38,064 bases of DNA from a virus, in the IMG/VR virus record IMGVR_UViG_3300030329_002204, positions 1-38,064 of that record; one strand, 5' to 3'. Positions 25,227-32,503 of this stretch are shown here, one piece after another. The position numbers were made by a program, and so were the translations under genes. The notes below the pieces were generated by a model. It ran no database searches. It was not told where the DNA came from and saw only the letters and a list, made by a program, of their open reading frames with translations. Each line of letters opens with the position of its first letter. Position 1 is the first letter of the stretch.

Positions 25227-26342
25227 ATGAGAGCAATTGAGTTAGAGAATTTGGAGATTGCAGACCTGCGAAAGCTAGCTAAGAAGCACAAGCTAAAGAC
25301 CAAGATTAAATCCAAGATTGTCTTGGCATTGGCTAACTGTGAATGCAAGCTATGCGGTGGGGCAGGTGAGCAGGTGCAGGTGATTGGTGTAGTTAGTGGT
25401 GGCATCGGAGAAGTACCAGCGCCACAACCAACACCTGATCAGGATGACTCCATCATATGGCCTGATGTGCCAGTGGCTACATCAGAGGTGAACGGTGACT
25501 ACGTCAGCCCACCATGGCTGGCAGAACTTGAGGCTGCTGCATCGATTGGACACGTTGAGTTGATGGGGCCTGCTGGTAGTGGCAAGACCCTAGCTATACA
25601 CCACCTCGCAGCCAAGCTGGGCAAGAACCTAGCTGTCGTGACTGCTGACGGTGGGCTTAGAAAACGTGACCTGATTGGTCAGGTTGGCATGACTAATGCA
25701 TCAACCAGATTTACAGCAGCAGAATTTGCTACTGCTGCAAAGAATGGAGATTGGGCATTGATTGACGAGGCGAACATGGCAGAGCCAGAGGCGATGTCAT
25801 TTATCAACGGCATGACTGACCGCCCTGCCCAAGCTGGGTCTACCTTCCAGATAGCTGGGCAAACCGTTGAGGTCAGCCCAAACTTCCGATGTTTTATGAC
25901 TAGGAATCCTAACTACGTTGGCACTAGGCGAATGAACGAGGCACTACGAGATAGGTTCTGGTCTATTGAGGTACCACCATTGTCAGGTGATTCATTAGCC
26001 AGCATGTTCAAGGCACATGGCATGGATGACAGCTTCATCAACAGCGCAGTCTTCATGACTGACACCCTCTACAAGGCATGGAAAGATAACCGCCTTGGCT
26101 ACCAGATATCACCTCGCAGGGCGTTGTCCGCTGCGACTCTGACAACGGCACTGTTCCACCATTGCGAGACAGTAGGTTTTAGTTCTGGAGATCCTCTTGA
26201 ATCTCTAGATATGTTCAAGAACTACCTGACCAAGTCTATCCTTACCAAGATTGATGCTGAACATGACAGGGATGGAGCCAGCACAATTATCAAACGTGCA
26301 TGGGAAGCATTGGAGATCGATCCTAACCTCAGGGTTCAATAA
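25227..26342 (+). CDS. MoxR/CobS-like AAA+ ATPase
   Basis: A 371-residue protein. Residues 1-35 (EIADLRKLAKKHKLKTKIKS) look like a SAP/HeH-type DNA-binding helix pair, then a CECKLCGG Cys pair. The AAA+ core has Walker A GPAGSGKT (about 113-120), Walker B WALIDEAN (about 174-181), sensor-1 in FMTRNPNYVG (about 222) and an arginine finger region RRMNEALRDRF. This is the AAA_5 (MoxR/CobS) group, which acts with VWA proteins to remodel or insert metal into targets. The VWA gene follows directly. Annotating it as a cobalt chelatase would be unsafe because no cobalamin gene is present. Confidence 0.8.
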   Translation: MRAIELENLEIADLRKLAKKHKLKTKIKSKIVLALANCECKLCGGAGEQVQVIGVVSGGIGEVPAPQPTPDQDDSIIWPDVPVATSEVNGDYVSPPWLAELEAAASIGHVELMGPAGSGKTLAIHHLAAKLGKNLAVVTADGGLRKRDLIGQVGMTNASTRFTAAEFATAAKNGDWALIDEANMAEPEAMSFINGMTDRPAQAGSTFQIAGQTVEVSPNFRCFMTRNPNYVGTRRMNEALRDRFWSIEVPPLSGDSLASMFKAHGMDDSFINSAVFMTDTLYKAWKDNRLGYQISPRRALSAATLTTALFHHCETVGFSSGDPLESLDMFKNYLTKSILTKIDAEHDRDGASTIIKRAWEALEIDPNLRVQ

Positions 26343-26379
26343 AAAAAAATAAAAAAATATTTTAAGGGGGAAAATTTAT

Positions 26380-27540
26380 ATGGCTAAGAACGATCAAGGC
26401 TACGTTAGAGCCAAGCAAAGTAGCTACTCTGGTGGCTACGGCAACAGGGGTATGCAAATGTCTACCTTCCTTGCAAAGGTTAAGAAGGACAGGGTAGTTC
26501 AGTACTACATCAGGGACAGGCAGAAAGGAATACTCGACATCCTAGGGCAGCAGGACAACCAAGACCTAGCTATGGAGATTAAACAGATAGCTACTGATGA
26601 AGTTAATAAGATGACTAAGAAAGAGATCGGAGACTTGTGGAATTCTAAGAGATTGGAGAACTCTGCACAGGGCGCTCAAGCTTACCTAGCCAAGAACGAT
26701 CAAAAAAAGCTGGGGTCTGCACAGCGGTTGATGGATGCACTTTACTCAGCGACTAAGGCTACTGAAAGGATTGACTTAGAGGATGGGGAATTACTGGATG
26801 ACCCAACCAGCTTACTGGTTGATGGTCAGGGCTGGGGTGATGAGACTAAGGGACGGCTGGAAGTACGCAAACATGTGAACATAGCCATGGATAACTCTGG
26901 CTCTACCCATATGCCAGAGACAGGCTTCTGTTCGGATGCCATACAAAGTGTCACTAACAACCTCATAGAGGTGCTGGACACTGCTGGCAGTACTTACCCC
27001 TACCTCACCACCGATGCGTTCTCCTTTAACCGCGTGACGGTACAGCACACAGGTAATATCGGTAGGAATTACCGAAAGGAACTGGCCTACACATCGTTGC
27101 GGAATCAGGCGGTTTATGACCCACTAAAGAAGGATGCTGTTCAGACTAACCTCGCTCCCCTGCTTGAGCAGATGTACAAGAATGAGGTGGAGCGCAACAA
27201 GATAGGTGAGCCTCGCATTGACATCATCATTACCGATGGTGAGTTTGAAAGTGTTGAGGATTTAGATGAGGCTGTGGAATGGCAGCGCAAGCGTGGCCCC
27301 AACGTCACCACCTATGTCCTCAACCTAGTACCAGAAGAGATGGCTAACAACCTGCCTCTGCCCTACCAGTTCAGGGTAGTTCCAGTGAACTGCATAGGGA
27401 ATAGAACTTCTTACAGGAACGGTGAAGAATCAACACATTTTAATAATGACTATACCCCCATTAAGGAAGTGGATAATCAGGTATTGTCGCAGGTATTAAA
27501 CAACATAGTTATCCAAGAAGTATCGGATATAAGGGAGTAA
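26380..27540 (+). CDS. VWA-domain protein, partner of the AAA+ ATPase
   Basis: A 386-residue protein. Residues 1-160 are helical and charged. A von Willebrand A domain follows, with MIDAS residues in NIAMDNSGSTH (D-x-S-x-S near 171-175), a Thr/Asp site in LTTDAFSF near 210 and IIITDGEFES near 285. CobT-like and MoxR-partner proteins have this order. It probably binds a metal-dependent target and brings it to the ATPase. A GGGGGA site precedes the ATG in an A-rich gap. The target is unknown. Confidence 0.75.
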   Translation: MAKNDQGYVRAKQSSYSGGYGNRGMQMSTFLAKVKKDRVVQYYIRDRQKGILDILGQQDNQDLAMEIKQIATDEVNKMTKKEIGDLWNSKRLENSAQGAQAYLAKNDQKKLGSAQRLMDALYSATKATERIDLEDGELLDDPTSLLVDGQGWGDETKGRLEVRKHVNIAMDNSGSTHMPETGFCSDAIQSVTNNLIEVLDTAGSTYPYLTTDAFSFNRVTVQHTGNIGRNYRKELAYTSLRNQAVYDPLKKDAVQTNLAPLLEQMYKNEVERNKIGEPRIDIIITDGEFESVEDLDEAVEWQRKRGPNVTTYVLNLVPEEMANNLPLPYQFRVVPVNCIGNRTSYRNGEESTHFNNDYTPIKEVDNQVLSQVLNNIVIQEVSDIRE

Positions 27541-27544
27541 GAAT

Positions 27545-27679
27545 ATGAATTGGAACAAGTGTCGAAACCATAAGGTGGCTAGGGTGTGGGCAGAATGTTT
27601 TGTTAAGGGGTGCAAGGTGCGTGGCAAACACCTGCACTGTGAGGACAGGAACTGCCTGTCCATAAAGGGGGTGAAGTAA
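27545..27679 (+). CDS. 44-residue Cys/His mini-protein
   Basis: A 44-residue protein, MNWNKCRNHKVARVWAECFV to its end, with four Cys and three His (KCRNH, ECFVKGC, HLHCEDRNC). A GGGAG site lies 7 bp before the ATG, and its TAA overlaps the next ATG (TAATG). The spacing suits a small zinc-binding knuckle. It sits between the VWA gene and a 91-residue protein and may belong to that operon. Function unknown. Confidence 0.6.
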   Translation: MNWNKCRNHKVARVWAECFVKGCKVRGKHLHCEDRNCLSIKGVK

Positions 27680-27954
27680 TGGCAAAGAAACAGAGCAGAG
27701 TTGTCCGATGGCAAGAGGCAATTGCCAAGATTGAGGAAGGGGTTGCTACCCTTACCGCTCTCAATACGGAATACGAGGATTGGAAAAGCAACCTTGAGAG
27801 TGCTGAGAATGCCGAGAACCTCATGCAGGGTGAGACTTATTTCAAACTAGAGGAGTTGGAAATGCTTGATGTTGAGTACATGCTGAGTGATTGGGAAGAT
27901 CCTATTCAGCAACTCAAAGACGCTAACCTTCCAAGAGGGTTTGGAAGAGATTAA
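27679..27954 (+). CDS. Small acidic helical protein
   Basis: A 91-residue protein with a basic N-terminus (MAKKQSRVVRWQEAIAKIEE) and a long acidic helix (YEDWKSNLESAENAENLMQG, then LEELEMLDVEYMLSDWEDP). It resembles coiled-coil or DNA-mimic proteins in charge only. It overlaps the preceding mini-gene and is followed by the first structured RNA. No family recognised. Confidence 0.65.
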   Translation: MAKKQSRVVRWQEAIAKIEEGVATLTALNTEYEDWKSNLESAENAENLMQGETYFKLEELEMLDVEYMLSDWEDPIQQLKDANLPRGFGRD

Positions 27955-27967
27955 GTAAAGGGGTTAG

Positions 27968-28076
27968 GCTCAGAGCGGTAGGGAGTGATGCGTTCCGCAT
28001 ACAGCATTCTAAGTTGTATCCGAAGATGGAACATCAATACCACTCCCTACGTCCCAATCGGAACGGCTGTCTGAGC
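27968..28076 (+). ncRNA. Structured RNA element 1, possible RBS switch
   Basis: Outer stem GCTCAGA/TCTGAGC (27968-27974 with 28070-28076) encloses a perfect 10-bp stem GTAGGGAGTG/CACTCCCTAC (27978-27987 with 28041-28050). The inside can form either local hairpins (ATGCG-TTC-CGCAT, GATG-GAA-CATC) or a longer rod (TTCC/GGAA then ATACA/TGTAT). The 28041-28050 strand can also pair with GTAGGAGT at 28097-28104, which carries or touches the ribosome site of the next gene. That would compete with the 10-bp stem. The 5' motif TCAGAGCGGTAGG resembles that of element 2. Pairings are seen directly; switching and ligand are inferred. Confidence 0.6.
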
Positions 28077-28104
28077 AGTCGTAAATAAAATAAGGAGTAG
28101 GAGT

Positions 28105-28446
28105 ATGAGTAACAATATGGATGCTAAAGAAAAATTTATTAAGGATCATGTATGGGATTCAGGGGAGATGAAGTGGGTAAAGCCAAACGATTGGTCAATT
28201 GAATATGACCATGAGTATGAGTGGTACTCAGTGTACGCATTCGGAGTCTACGGTAGAGGGTCATCGCTGGAAGGACAAATGATGAAGGTGTTTAAGGATT
28301 CTTTCGGCACAGAAGAAGAGGCACTGAAAGCATACCCTCAAGCAGCGGTAGGGTTTGTTGATCCGAACAATACCCTTGACCATCTTCCTGATAGGGAGAT
28401 GTCAGCCAGAGATGAAGAAGAATATTTCACAAGAGAGGATTATTAA
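28105..28446 (+). CDS. Hypothetical acidic protein after RNA element 1
   Basis: A 113-residue protein rich in Asp, Glu, Tyr and Trp (VWDSGEMKWVKPNDWSIEYD; DHEYEWYSVYAFGVYGRGSS). It is probably compact alpha/beta and ends in an acidic tail (REMSARDEEEYFTREDY). AAGGAG lies 7 bp before the ATG. The gene directly follows structured RNA element 1, whose alternative pairing could cover this ribosome site. No family is recognised; acidic phage early proteins sometimes mimic DNA, which is speculation here. Confidence 0.65.
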   Translation: MSNNMDAKEKFIKDHVWDSGEMKWVKPNDWSIEYDHEYEWYSVYAFGVYGRGSSLEGQMMKVFKDSFGTEEEALKAYPQAAVGFVDPNNTLDHLPDREMSARDEEEYFTREDY

Positions 28447-28447
28447 T

Positions 28448-28651
28448 ATGCACTGTTACCTATGTGGACATAACCAAGATGAAACAGGGATGTTGATGCC
28501 AGCAAATGGGCAAACTTTATTCGGTAGATTGGTTCATGAAAGTACCGATTACTATTGCTCCGACTGTGGCAATCTTCATTACGAAAACCTGTGCGGTAGA
28601 TTGACCAACCATACGTACTACAAGAGAGATGGGGGTGAAATAAAAACATAA
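28448..28651 (+). CDS. Zinc-ribbon protein
   Basis: A 67-residue protein from ATG at 28448. Two Cys pairs (CYLCGH near residue 3 and CSDCGN near residue 37) plus CGRLTNH form a clear zinc-ribbon layout. The frame is open further upstream, but the AGAGGA site at about 28433-28438 and the position just after the upstream stop support this start. Similar one-domain zinc ribbons are common in phage early regions. Function unknown. Confidence 0.65.
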   Translation: MHCYLCGHNQDETGMLMPANGQTLFGRLVHESTDYYCSDCGNLHYENLCGRLTNHTYYKRDGGEIKT

Positions 28652-28706
28652 CGGTGGTGGGGGTTAAGAAATAAAAATAAATTTTTAATTGGAGAACAGT
28701 TTAAAT

Positions 28707-29327
28707 ATGTCAGACAACTACAACAGTTACAAGAAAGATGAGTTGATTAGAGCGCTTGAGCGGAGAGATGAAGAAATTGACCGATTGAGACACGCACTGG
28801 ATGGGTTATACACAATGGTGCAGCCAGTATATGTGATGGCACCTGACACACATAACGGTTTTCAGGATGCAACTTTTAAAGCAGTCCTAACGTCCATCAC
28901 TAACTACAACGGTTACAATGGTCGTGGCGTATACGGTCAACCCAATTTCCTGATCGATTGTTTTAGAGATGCTGTTAAGTGGGCTGAGAAAGCACTGGTT
29001 AAACAGTATGTAGATATCCACGTTGGTACTGGTGGAAATACAGCCGAGGGAGATGCCAAAGCTGTTGAAGAGTACAGTAGTACATTCATGATGCATAACG
29101 GTTGGCATGGCAAGTACGGTGGTGTACGCTGCAAGGTTGAGGTTCAGGGGTATGTATTCTACAAGGTGTGTGAAAACGAGAACGGTGAAACCATGCCTGA
29201 TGATTACGTTTGGAGTCGTGACCTACTGAAATGGGTAAGCCCAGAAGACGAGTCCAAAGTGTGGATCAGCAAGTTCCCACGAGATAGTAAAAACCTTGGT
29301 CGTGTGCCAACAAGCAGGAGAAGATAA
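28707..29327 (+). CDS. Hypothetical protein with N-terminal coiled coil
   Basis: A 206-residue protein from ATG at 28707, 12 bp after GGAG. Residues 1-35 form a helix or short coiled coil (LIRALERRDEEIDRLRHALD). The central part is mixed (VYVMAPDTHNGFQDATFKAV; YGQPNFLIDCFRDAVKWAEK). The last 60 residues hold VRCKVEVQGYVFYKVCENE and a Trp-rich end with RDLLKWVSPEDESK. It ends in an Arg-rich tail and no catalytic motif is seen. The middle portion repeats Tyr/Asn/Gly-rich stretches of the kind seen in phage proteins of unknown function. Confidence 0.65.
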   Translation: MSDNYNSYKKDELIRALERRDEEIDRLRHALDGLYTMVQPVYVMAPDTHNGFQDATFKAVLTSITNYNGYNGRGVYGQPNFLIDCFRDAVKWAEKALVKQYVDIHVGTGGNTAEGDAKAVEEYSSTFMMHNGWHGKYGGVRCKVEVQGYVFYKVCENENGETMPDDYVWSRDLLKWVSPEDESKVWISKFPRDSKNLGRVPTSRRR

Positions 29328-29329
29328 GT

Positions 29330-30106
29330 ATGAATGAGAAAAAATATTATTATGAATGGGGTATTGAATTCCTCGATCAAGATGTTCAGCCCCAATACTG
29401 GGACACACTCCCAGATATGTGGCGCTCTATAAGTGAGGGCATTAAGTCCATTGAGAATTCACATGTAAGAGTTTTTCTTTCTAGAGATGATCGCGTGGAT
29501 GAGGATTGCGGATCAGATCGAGATTGGGTTTACGTTATCAACGGTATACTGCCAACGGAATTTGAGGATAGCCTTAATGAAGTTCCGCAAGAATACCTTG
29601 AAGAGTTTGAGAGGAATAAAGGGTGGCTGTCTATGATAGGAAGGAATGTCTTGGCGATTACTGACTTTGCAGAGATAGGATTTTATTCTGGTCTAATCGT
29701 TGACGCTGTCGAGAGCGGTGCGGTTGGTTCTTTCGCACGAGTCGTACAGTACGAGTGGCAGGTACAGGAACATGATCCTGCACAGAAGCACATCACCGCT
29801 AATGCAATCCTTGCACCTGATGATCCAGAGTACTTGGTTGATAGGCCAGACAATAAGATACATGAGGCATACAGGTTCGGAGTAGATACGAGCGGTAAGC
29901 TTATCAAAGAGAAACGCTGCGCGGTGACCCCTAGCACAATGAAGTACGGTCTAAATAAAATCCTCTCTGGCGATGTGAAGATTGCCCCTTGGATTAAGAA
30001 GGCGTGTACACATGCACAGTTGGAGTTGGATGGCAGCTATATGGATGCCCTCTGCTGTAAGGCCGTCATAGAAGTAGCCTTGTTTGGTGAGTTGATATAT
30101 GCGTAA
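29330..30106 (+). CDS. Hypothetical protein, early region
   Basis: A 258-residue protein that starts 2 bp after the previous stop. It opens MNEKKYYYEWGIEFLDQDVQ and has an N-terminal 90 residues of mixed beta/alpha (SHVRVFLSRDDRVDEDCGSD; RDWVYVINGILPTEFEDSL), a central hydrophobic helix (FAEIGFYSGLIVDAVESGAV) and a C-terminal helical part with CTHAQLELDGSYMDALCCKA. No known family could be named. It overlaps the HTH regulator gene that follows by 8 bp, which suggests coupled expression. Confidence 0.65.
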   Translation: MNEKKYYYEWGIEFLDQDVQPQYWDTLPDMWRSISEGIKSIENSHVRVFLSRDDRVDEDCGSDRDWVYVINGILPTEFEDSLNEVPQEYLEEFERNKGWLSMIGRNVLAITDFAEIGFYSGLIVDAVESGAVGSFARVVQYEWQVQEHDPAQKHITANAILAPDDPEYLVDRPDNKIHEAYRFGVDTSGKLIKEKRCAVTPSTMKYGLNKILSGDVKIAPWIKKACTHAQLELDGSYMDALCCKAVIEVALFGELIYA

Positions 30107-30506
30107 GTCTAAAGTTAGGGACAAGATTAGAAAGCTGATTGAATTTAATTCGCGCATAACCAATGTGCAGATTGCAACAGCACTTGGTATCAGCAAGCAA
30201 CTGGTGTCTTACCATACCAGAACAATGCACATGCCACGGCAGTCAGCCAACAGGGTGTGTGCATACTGTCACGTGAGGATCACTCGATACAACGCATCAG
30301 GGCTGTGTAAAAAGTGCCGTCCCATTTCCTATACTTATGAGTTCAGTTGTACGTGGTGCGGAGAAGTGTATACCTGCGAGGGACACGAGGCTGCACAGCG
30401 TAGGAACAGTAAGAAATATAAGAAGAATCCTGACTTGGATTTTTGTACTAGGAAATGTTCTAGTAAGTATTTCTTTACGCATGGTAATAGCCTCGTCAGT
30501 AGTTGA
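30099..30506 (+). CDS. HTH plus zinc-ribbon regulator
   Basis: A 135-residue basic protein. Residues about 18-42 form a helix-turn-helix (ITNVQIATALGISKQLVSYH). Then come Cys clusters CAYCHVRI, GLCKKCRP, CTWCGEVYTCEGH and CTRKCSSKYF, at least two zinc ribbons in series. The combination suggests a DNA-binding transcription factor. It could bind the GTTTC operator array, but nothing links them directly. The next promoter's -35 (TTGACC) overlaps this gene's stop codon. Confidence 0.7.
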   Translation: MRKSKVRDKIRKLIEFNSRITNVQIATALGISKQLVSYHTRTMHMPRQSANRVCAYCHVRITRYNASGLCKKCRPISYTYEFSCTWCGEVYTCEGHEAAQRRNSKKYKKNPDLDFCTRKCSSKYFFTHGNSLVSS

Positions 30507-30532
30507 CCAGCGTGTAGCTACGATGATATTAT
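30503..30532 (+). promoter_or_regulatory. Sigma70-like promoter overlapping a stop codon
   Basis: TTGACC (30503-30508) and TATTAT (30527-30532) are separated by 18 bp, each five of six to consensus. The TGA of the preceding gene lies inside the -35 box. Transcription would start near 30539, just before the leader hairpin. Confidence 0.6.
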
Positions 30533-30545
30533 TCTAGGTATAAAC

Positions 30546-30559
30546 TGTGCGTAAGCACA
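30546..30559 (+). promoter_or_regulatory. 5' leader hairpin, second copy of the leader type
   Basis: TGTGC/GCACA with a GTAA loop lies at the expected RNA 5' end, followed by ACAACAAACAAAAGGGGG and the ATG at 30578. The leader at 25184 shares the TGTGCG...GCACAAC core and ACAAACAAA tail. No poly-U run follows, so it is not a terminator. Confidence 0.5.
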
Positions 30560-30577
30560 ACAAACAAAAGGGGGCAT

Positions 30578-30859
30578 ATGCTAATAATAAAAACAGATAG
30601 GGATGAGGTTCGATACTACTCATTGTCTGAAGCGAGTAGCCTTATCGTTACAAACCAGTGGGGTGTACCAGTACAGGGCATTCACTCTGAAACTTTAAGG
30701 CGTACCTATCGTGACAGTGGCAGTAAGCATGGCAAGAAGATCGGACGCGATATCTTTTTCTTGGAAGAAGATATCCTTGCCATGAACTATGAGATATCTC
30801 CTCAAGTAGATGAGAAGATATCGGAAACAATACAATTATTTCCAGTAGGAAAGGAGTAA
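30578..30859 (+). CDS. Excisionase-like HTH protein
   Basis: A 93-residue protein. Residues about 13-70 fit a MerR/excisionase-type DNA-binding fold: YYSLSEASSLI starts the first helix and GIHSETLRRTYRDSGSK the recognition helix, followed by a basic wing and an IFFLEEDILAM strand-helix. A GGGGG ribosome site precedes the ATG. No integrase is present, so it is more likely a transcription or replication regulator than a real excisionase. It is the first gene after the promoter at 30503. Confidence 0.6.
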   Translation: MLIIKTDRDEVRYYSLSEASSLIVTNQWGVPVQGIHSETLRRTYRDSGSKHGKKIGRDIFFLEEDILAMNYEISPQVDEKISETIQLFPVGKE

Positions 30860-30862
30860 GAA

Positions 30863-31480
30863 TTGGAACAAAAAAATATATTAATGTTTACAGGTACCAT
30901 GAAGAGTCATGAACAGGCTCCGCAAGGGGGAAAGTGGTTCAACGTAACCATGGTGGACAACAACAATCAGGAGATGAAGTTCACTACATACCTTGCACAA
31001 ATTGCGACCCTGTTTCTCCAGCCTAATGCATACAATGCAACGTGGCAGATTAACTATACGACTCAGCCGTGGTACGCAGCAGCCGATAAGGTGAACAACC
31101 AGCCCAAGCAGGGGGCAGTACCGCAGGGCTACAACTACAGGATAGAGTCAGCTAGCATGACCGCTGCTGCTCCTGCACAACCGCCTGTGGCGAGCCAAGA
31201 CATCAACGAGGTATTGTTTGACGGCTCATCATCCGCACCGCCTGCAACTGAGCCGAATAAATATCAGGCTACATGGTCATCTCCACCGCTAAACTTTACT
31301 GATACGCTGGACACTACAGGGCGATCAATAATCAGGCAGGTAGCGTTCAAGGATATCCAGAACAAGGATGATAAAACACCAGAACAAATCTGGTATCTTA
31401 CAAATTTGTATGAGGCTATACTTCTTGGTAGCTATCAACCAGAACCAAATGATGATTCATTTATTCAAGCAGAGTTTTAA
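30863..31480 (+). CDS. Single-strand DNA-binding-like protein
   Basis: A 205-residue protein started at TTG 6 bp after AAGGAG. Residues 5-100 are beta-rich and OB-fold-like (ILMFTGTMKSHEQAPQGGKW; MKFTTYLAQIATLFLQPNAY; ATWQINYTTQPWYAA). A Pro/Ala/Ser linker follows, and the end is acidic with an aromatic last residue (NDDSFIQAEF), as in SSB tails that bind partner proteins. Position beside nuclease and helicase genes supports a replication role. The family match is inferred from layout, not identity. Confidence 0.55.
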   Translation: MEQKNILMFTGTMKSHEQAPQGGKWFNVTMVDNNNQEMKFTTYLAQIATLFLQPNAYNATWQINYTTQPWYAAADKVNNQPKQGAVPQGYNYRIESASMTAAAPAQPPVASQDINEVLFDGSSSAPPATEPNKYQATWSSPPLNFTDTLDTTGRSIIRQVAFKDIQNKDDKTPEQIWYLTNLYEAILLGSYQPEPNDDSFIQAEF

Positions 31481-31498
31481 AAAAAAATAAATTTTTTT

Positions 31499-31658
31499 AG
31501 AGTCAGAGTGGTTAGGTAAGCTAGTTAGCTTCTCCTTACCGTGACGTTGACTTGTCCGTTACGGCCCTAATCAAAAAGGTGGGATGCTCAAACACTCCAA
31601 GGGAATACGCTTCCTCGTTAAGTTAAGTTCCCACCGTTCTCTGGCTCTTTTGAAAGAG
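31499..31658 (+). ncRNA. Structured RNA element 2, riboswitch-like candidate
   Basis: A closing stem of 10 bp with one G-U pair (AGAGTCAGAG at 31499-31508 with CTCTGGCTCT at 31639-31648) encloses a multi-branched core: GGTTAGG/CCTAATC (31510-31516 with 31566-31572), TAAG/CTTA, GTGACG/CGTTAC (31541-31546 with 31557-31562), GGTGGGA/TCCCACC (31578-31584 with 31629-31635) and GGAA/TTCC inside it. The 3' strand of the closing stem overlaps CTCTT (31645-31649), which can instead pair with AAGAG (31654-31658) in the ribosome site of the nuclease gene. The two foldings exclude each other, as in a translational riboswitch. The ligand is unknown. Confidence 0.65.
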
Positions 31659-31666
31659 GAGTAATC

Positions 31667-32503
31667 GTGAACAAAACATTTATACCAGCAGACAGGAAAC
31701 AAATATCTGTAGCCTTATCAGGAGACTTCATGTCTCAGGTTACCTCTAATAGAGGGGGCAGATATTATGAAGTTGATGGCGATACATATCAGTCAGTTAC
31801 CAGCTTAATTAGTGGTACCTTGAGAAACATTGGTGTCGAAAGGTGGAAGGATATATGGGTAAAGGATCAGCTAAAGCGGTATGAAGGCCATGTCATAACA
31901 CCAGACTTGGCTACCAAGATAGTTACCGCATCAGATAATGAACTCAAGCAATCAGCAGGATTGGGAACCCATATGCATGACATCATTGAACGCCTGTTAA
32001 GGGATGAGGATGTTAATGAATACATGGATGATCAGTATGAACCTGCGGTACGAGCATGGCTCAAGTGGAGAGCGCGTTTTATAGAGTGGCAACTGGTAGG
32101 TACTGAGGTTGGGGTGTACTGTGACGGTAGGTTTGGGGCATTTGCAGGACAGGTAGACGCACTGTTTAAGTTAGGCGATGACTACATGGTGGTGGATTGG
32201 AAGACATCTTCTGGTTTGTATGACTCATCCTTCTTACAAGTTGGAGCATATGCTCACGCCTTAAAGGATATGTATGACATCGTTGGCATCGGCAAGGTTA
32301 AGGCGTGTGTTGTCAGGCTAGTCAATGACTATCCTAAAATTGAAGGGACGCGCAAGAAAAATCGCAGGGTTAAGAAACAGTTTAACGGTGATTGTGAATA
32401 CGCCCTGATAGATGTTGATCATTGGTATCAAACCTTTTCATATATGATGGCTACTAACCTTGGGGTTAAGTCAAAGAGTGATGTGGAGAAGGTGAAGATA
32501 TGA
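31667..32503 (+). CDS. RecB-like PD-(D/E)XK nuclease
   Basis: A 278-residue protein with a GTG start behind AGAGGAG. The N-terminal third contains TYQSVTSLISGTL. GTHMHDIIERLL (about 102-113) is the QxxxE-side helix seen in Cas4/RecB-type nucleases. The active site is GQVDALF (Asp near 164) followed by YMVVDWKTSSG (Asp-x-Lys near 179-181) and QVGAYAHAL. It likely degrades or processes DNA ends in recombination or replication. Its ribosome site lies at the end of structured RNA element 2. It overlaps the Mom-like gene by 4 bp (ATGA). Confidence 0.8.
   Translation: MNKTFIPADRKQISVALSGDFMSQVTSNRGGRYYEVDGDTYQSVTSLISGTLRNIGVERWKDIWVKDQLKRYEGHVITPDLATKIVTASDNELKQSAGLGTHMHDIIERLLRDEDVNEYMDDQYEPAVRAWLKWRARFIEWQLVGTEVGVYCDGRFGAFAGQVDALFKLGDDYMVVDWKTSSGLYDSSFLQVGAYAHALKDMYDIVGIGKVKACVVRLVNDYPKIEGTRKKNRRVKKQFNGDCEYALIDVDHWYQTFSYMMATNLGVKSKSDVEKVKI

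Noticed and set aside
25227-27540. Cobaltochelatase CobS/CobT as metabolic genes
   Set aside because: Domain order fits the wider MoxR/VWA group, and no other cobalamin gene is present, so the metabolic label is not supported.
27960-28080. tRNA-like start (GGCTCAGAGCGGTAGGG resembles a D-arm)
   Set aside because: No T-arm consensus (GTTCRA), no proper anticodon stem or acceptor spacing, and the stems that do form do not fit a cloverleaf.
28355-28447. Upstream extension of the zinc-ribbon gene
   Set aside because: It would lie fully inside the previous gene; the ATG at 28448 with its own ribosome site is better placed.
30578-30859. True excisionase
   Set aside because: No integrase or attachment site was found, so the HTH is called excisionase-like only by fold.
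31499-31570. tRNA-like GAGTGGTTAGG in RNA element 2
   Set aside because: It resembles a tRNA-Ser/Leu D-loop, but the closing helices and 3' end do not fit a tRNA, and no CCA or T-arm is present.
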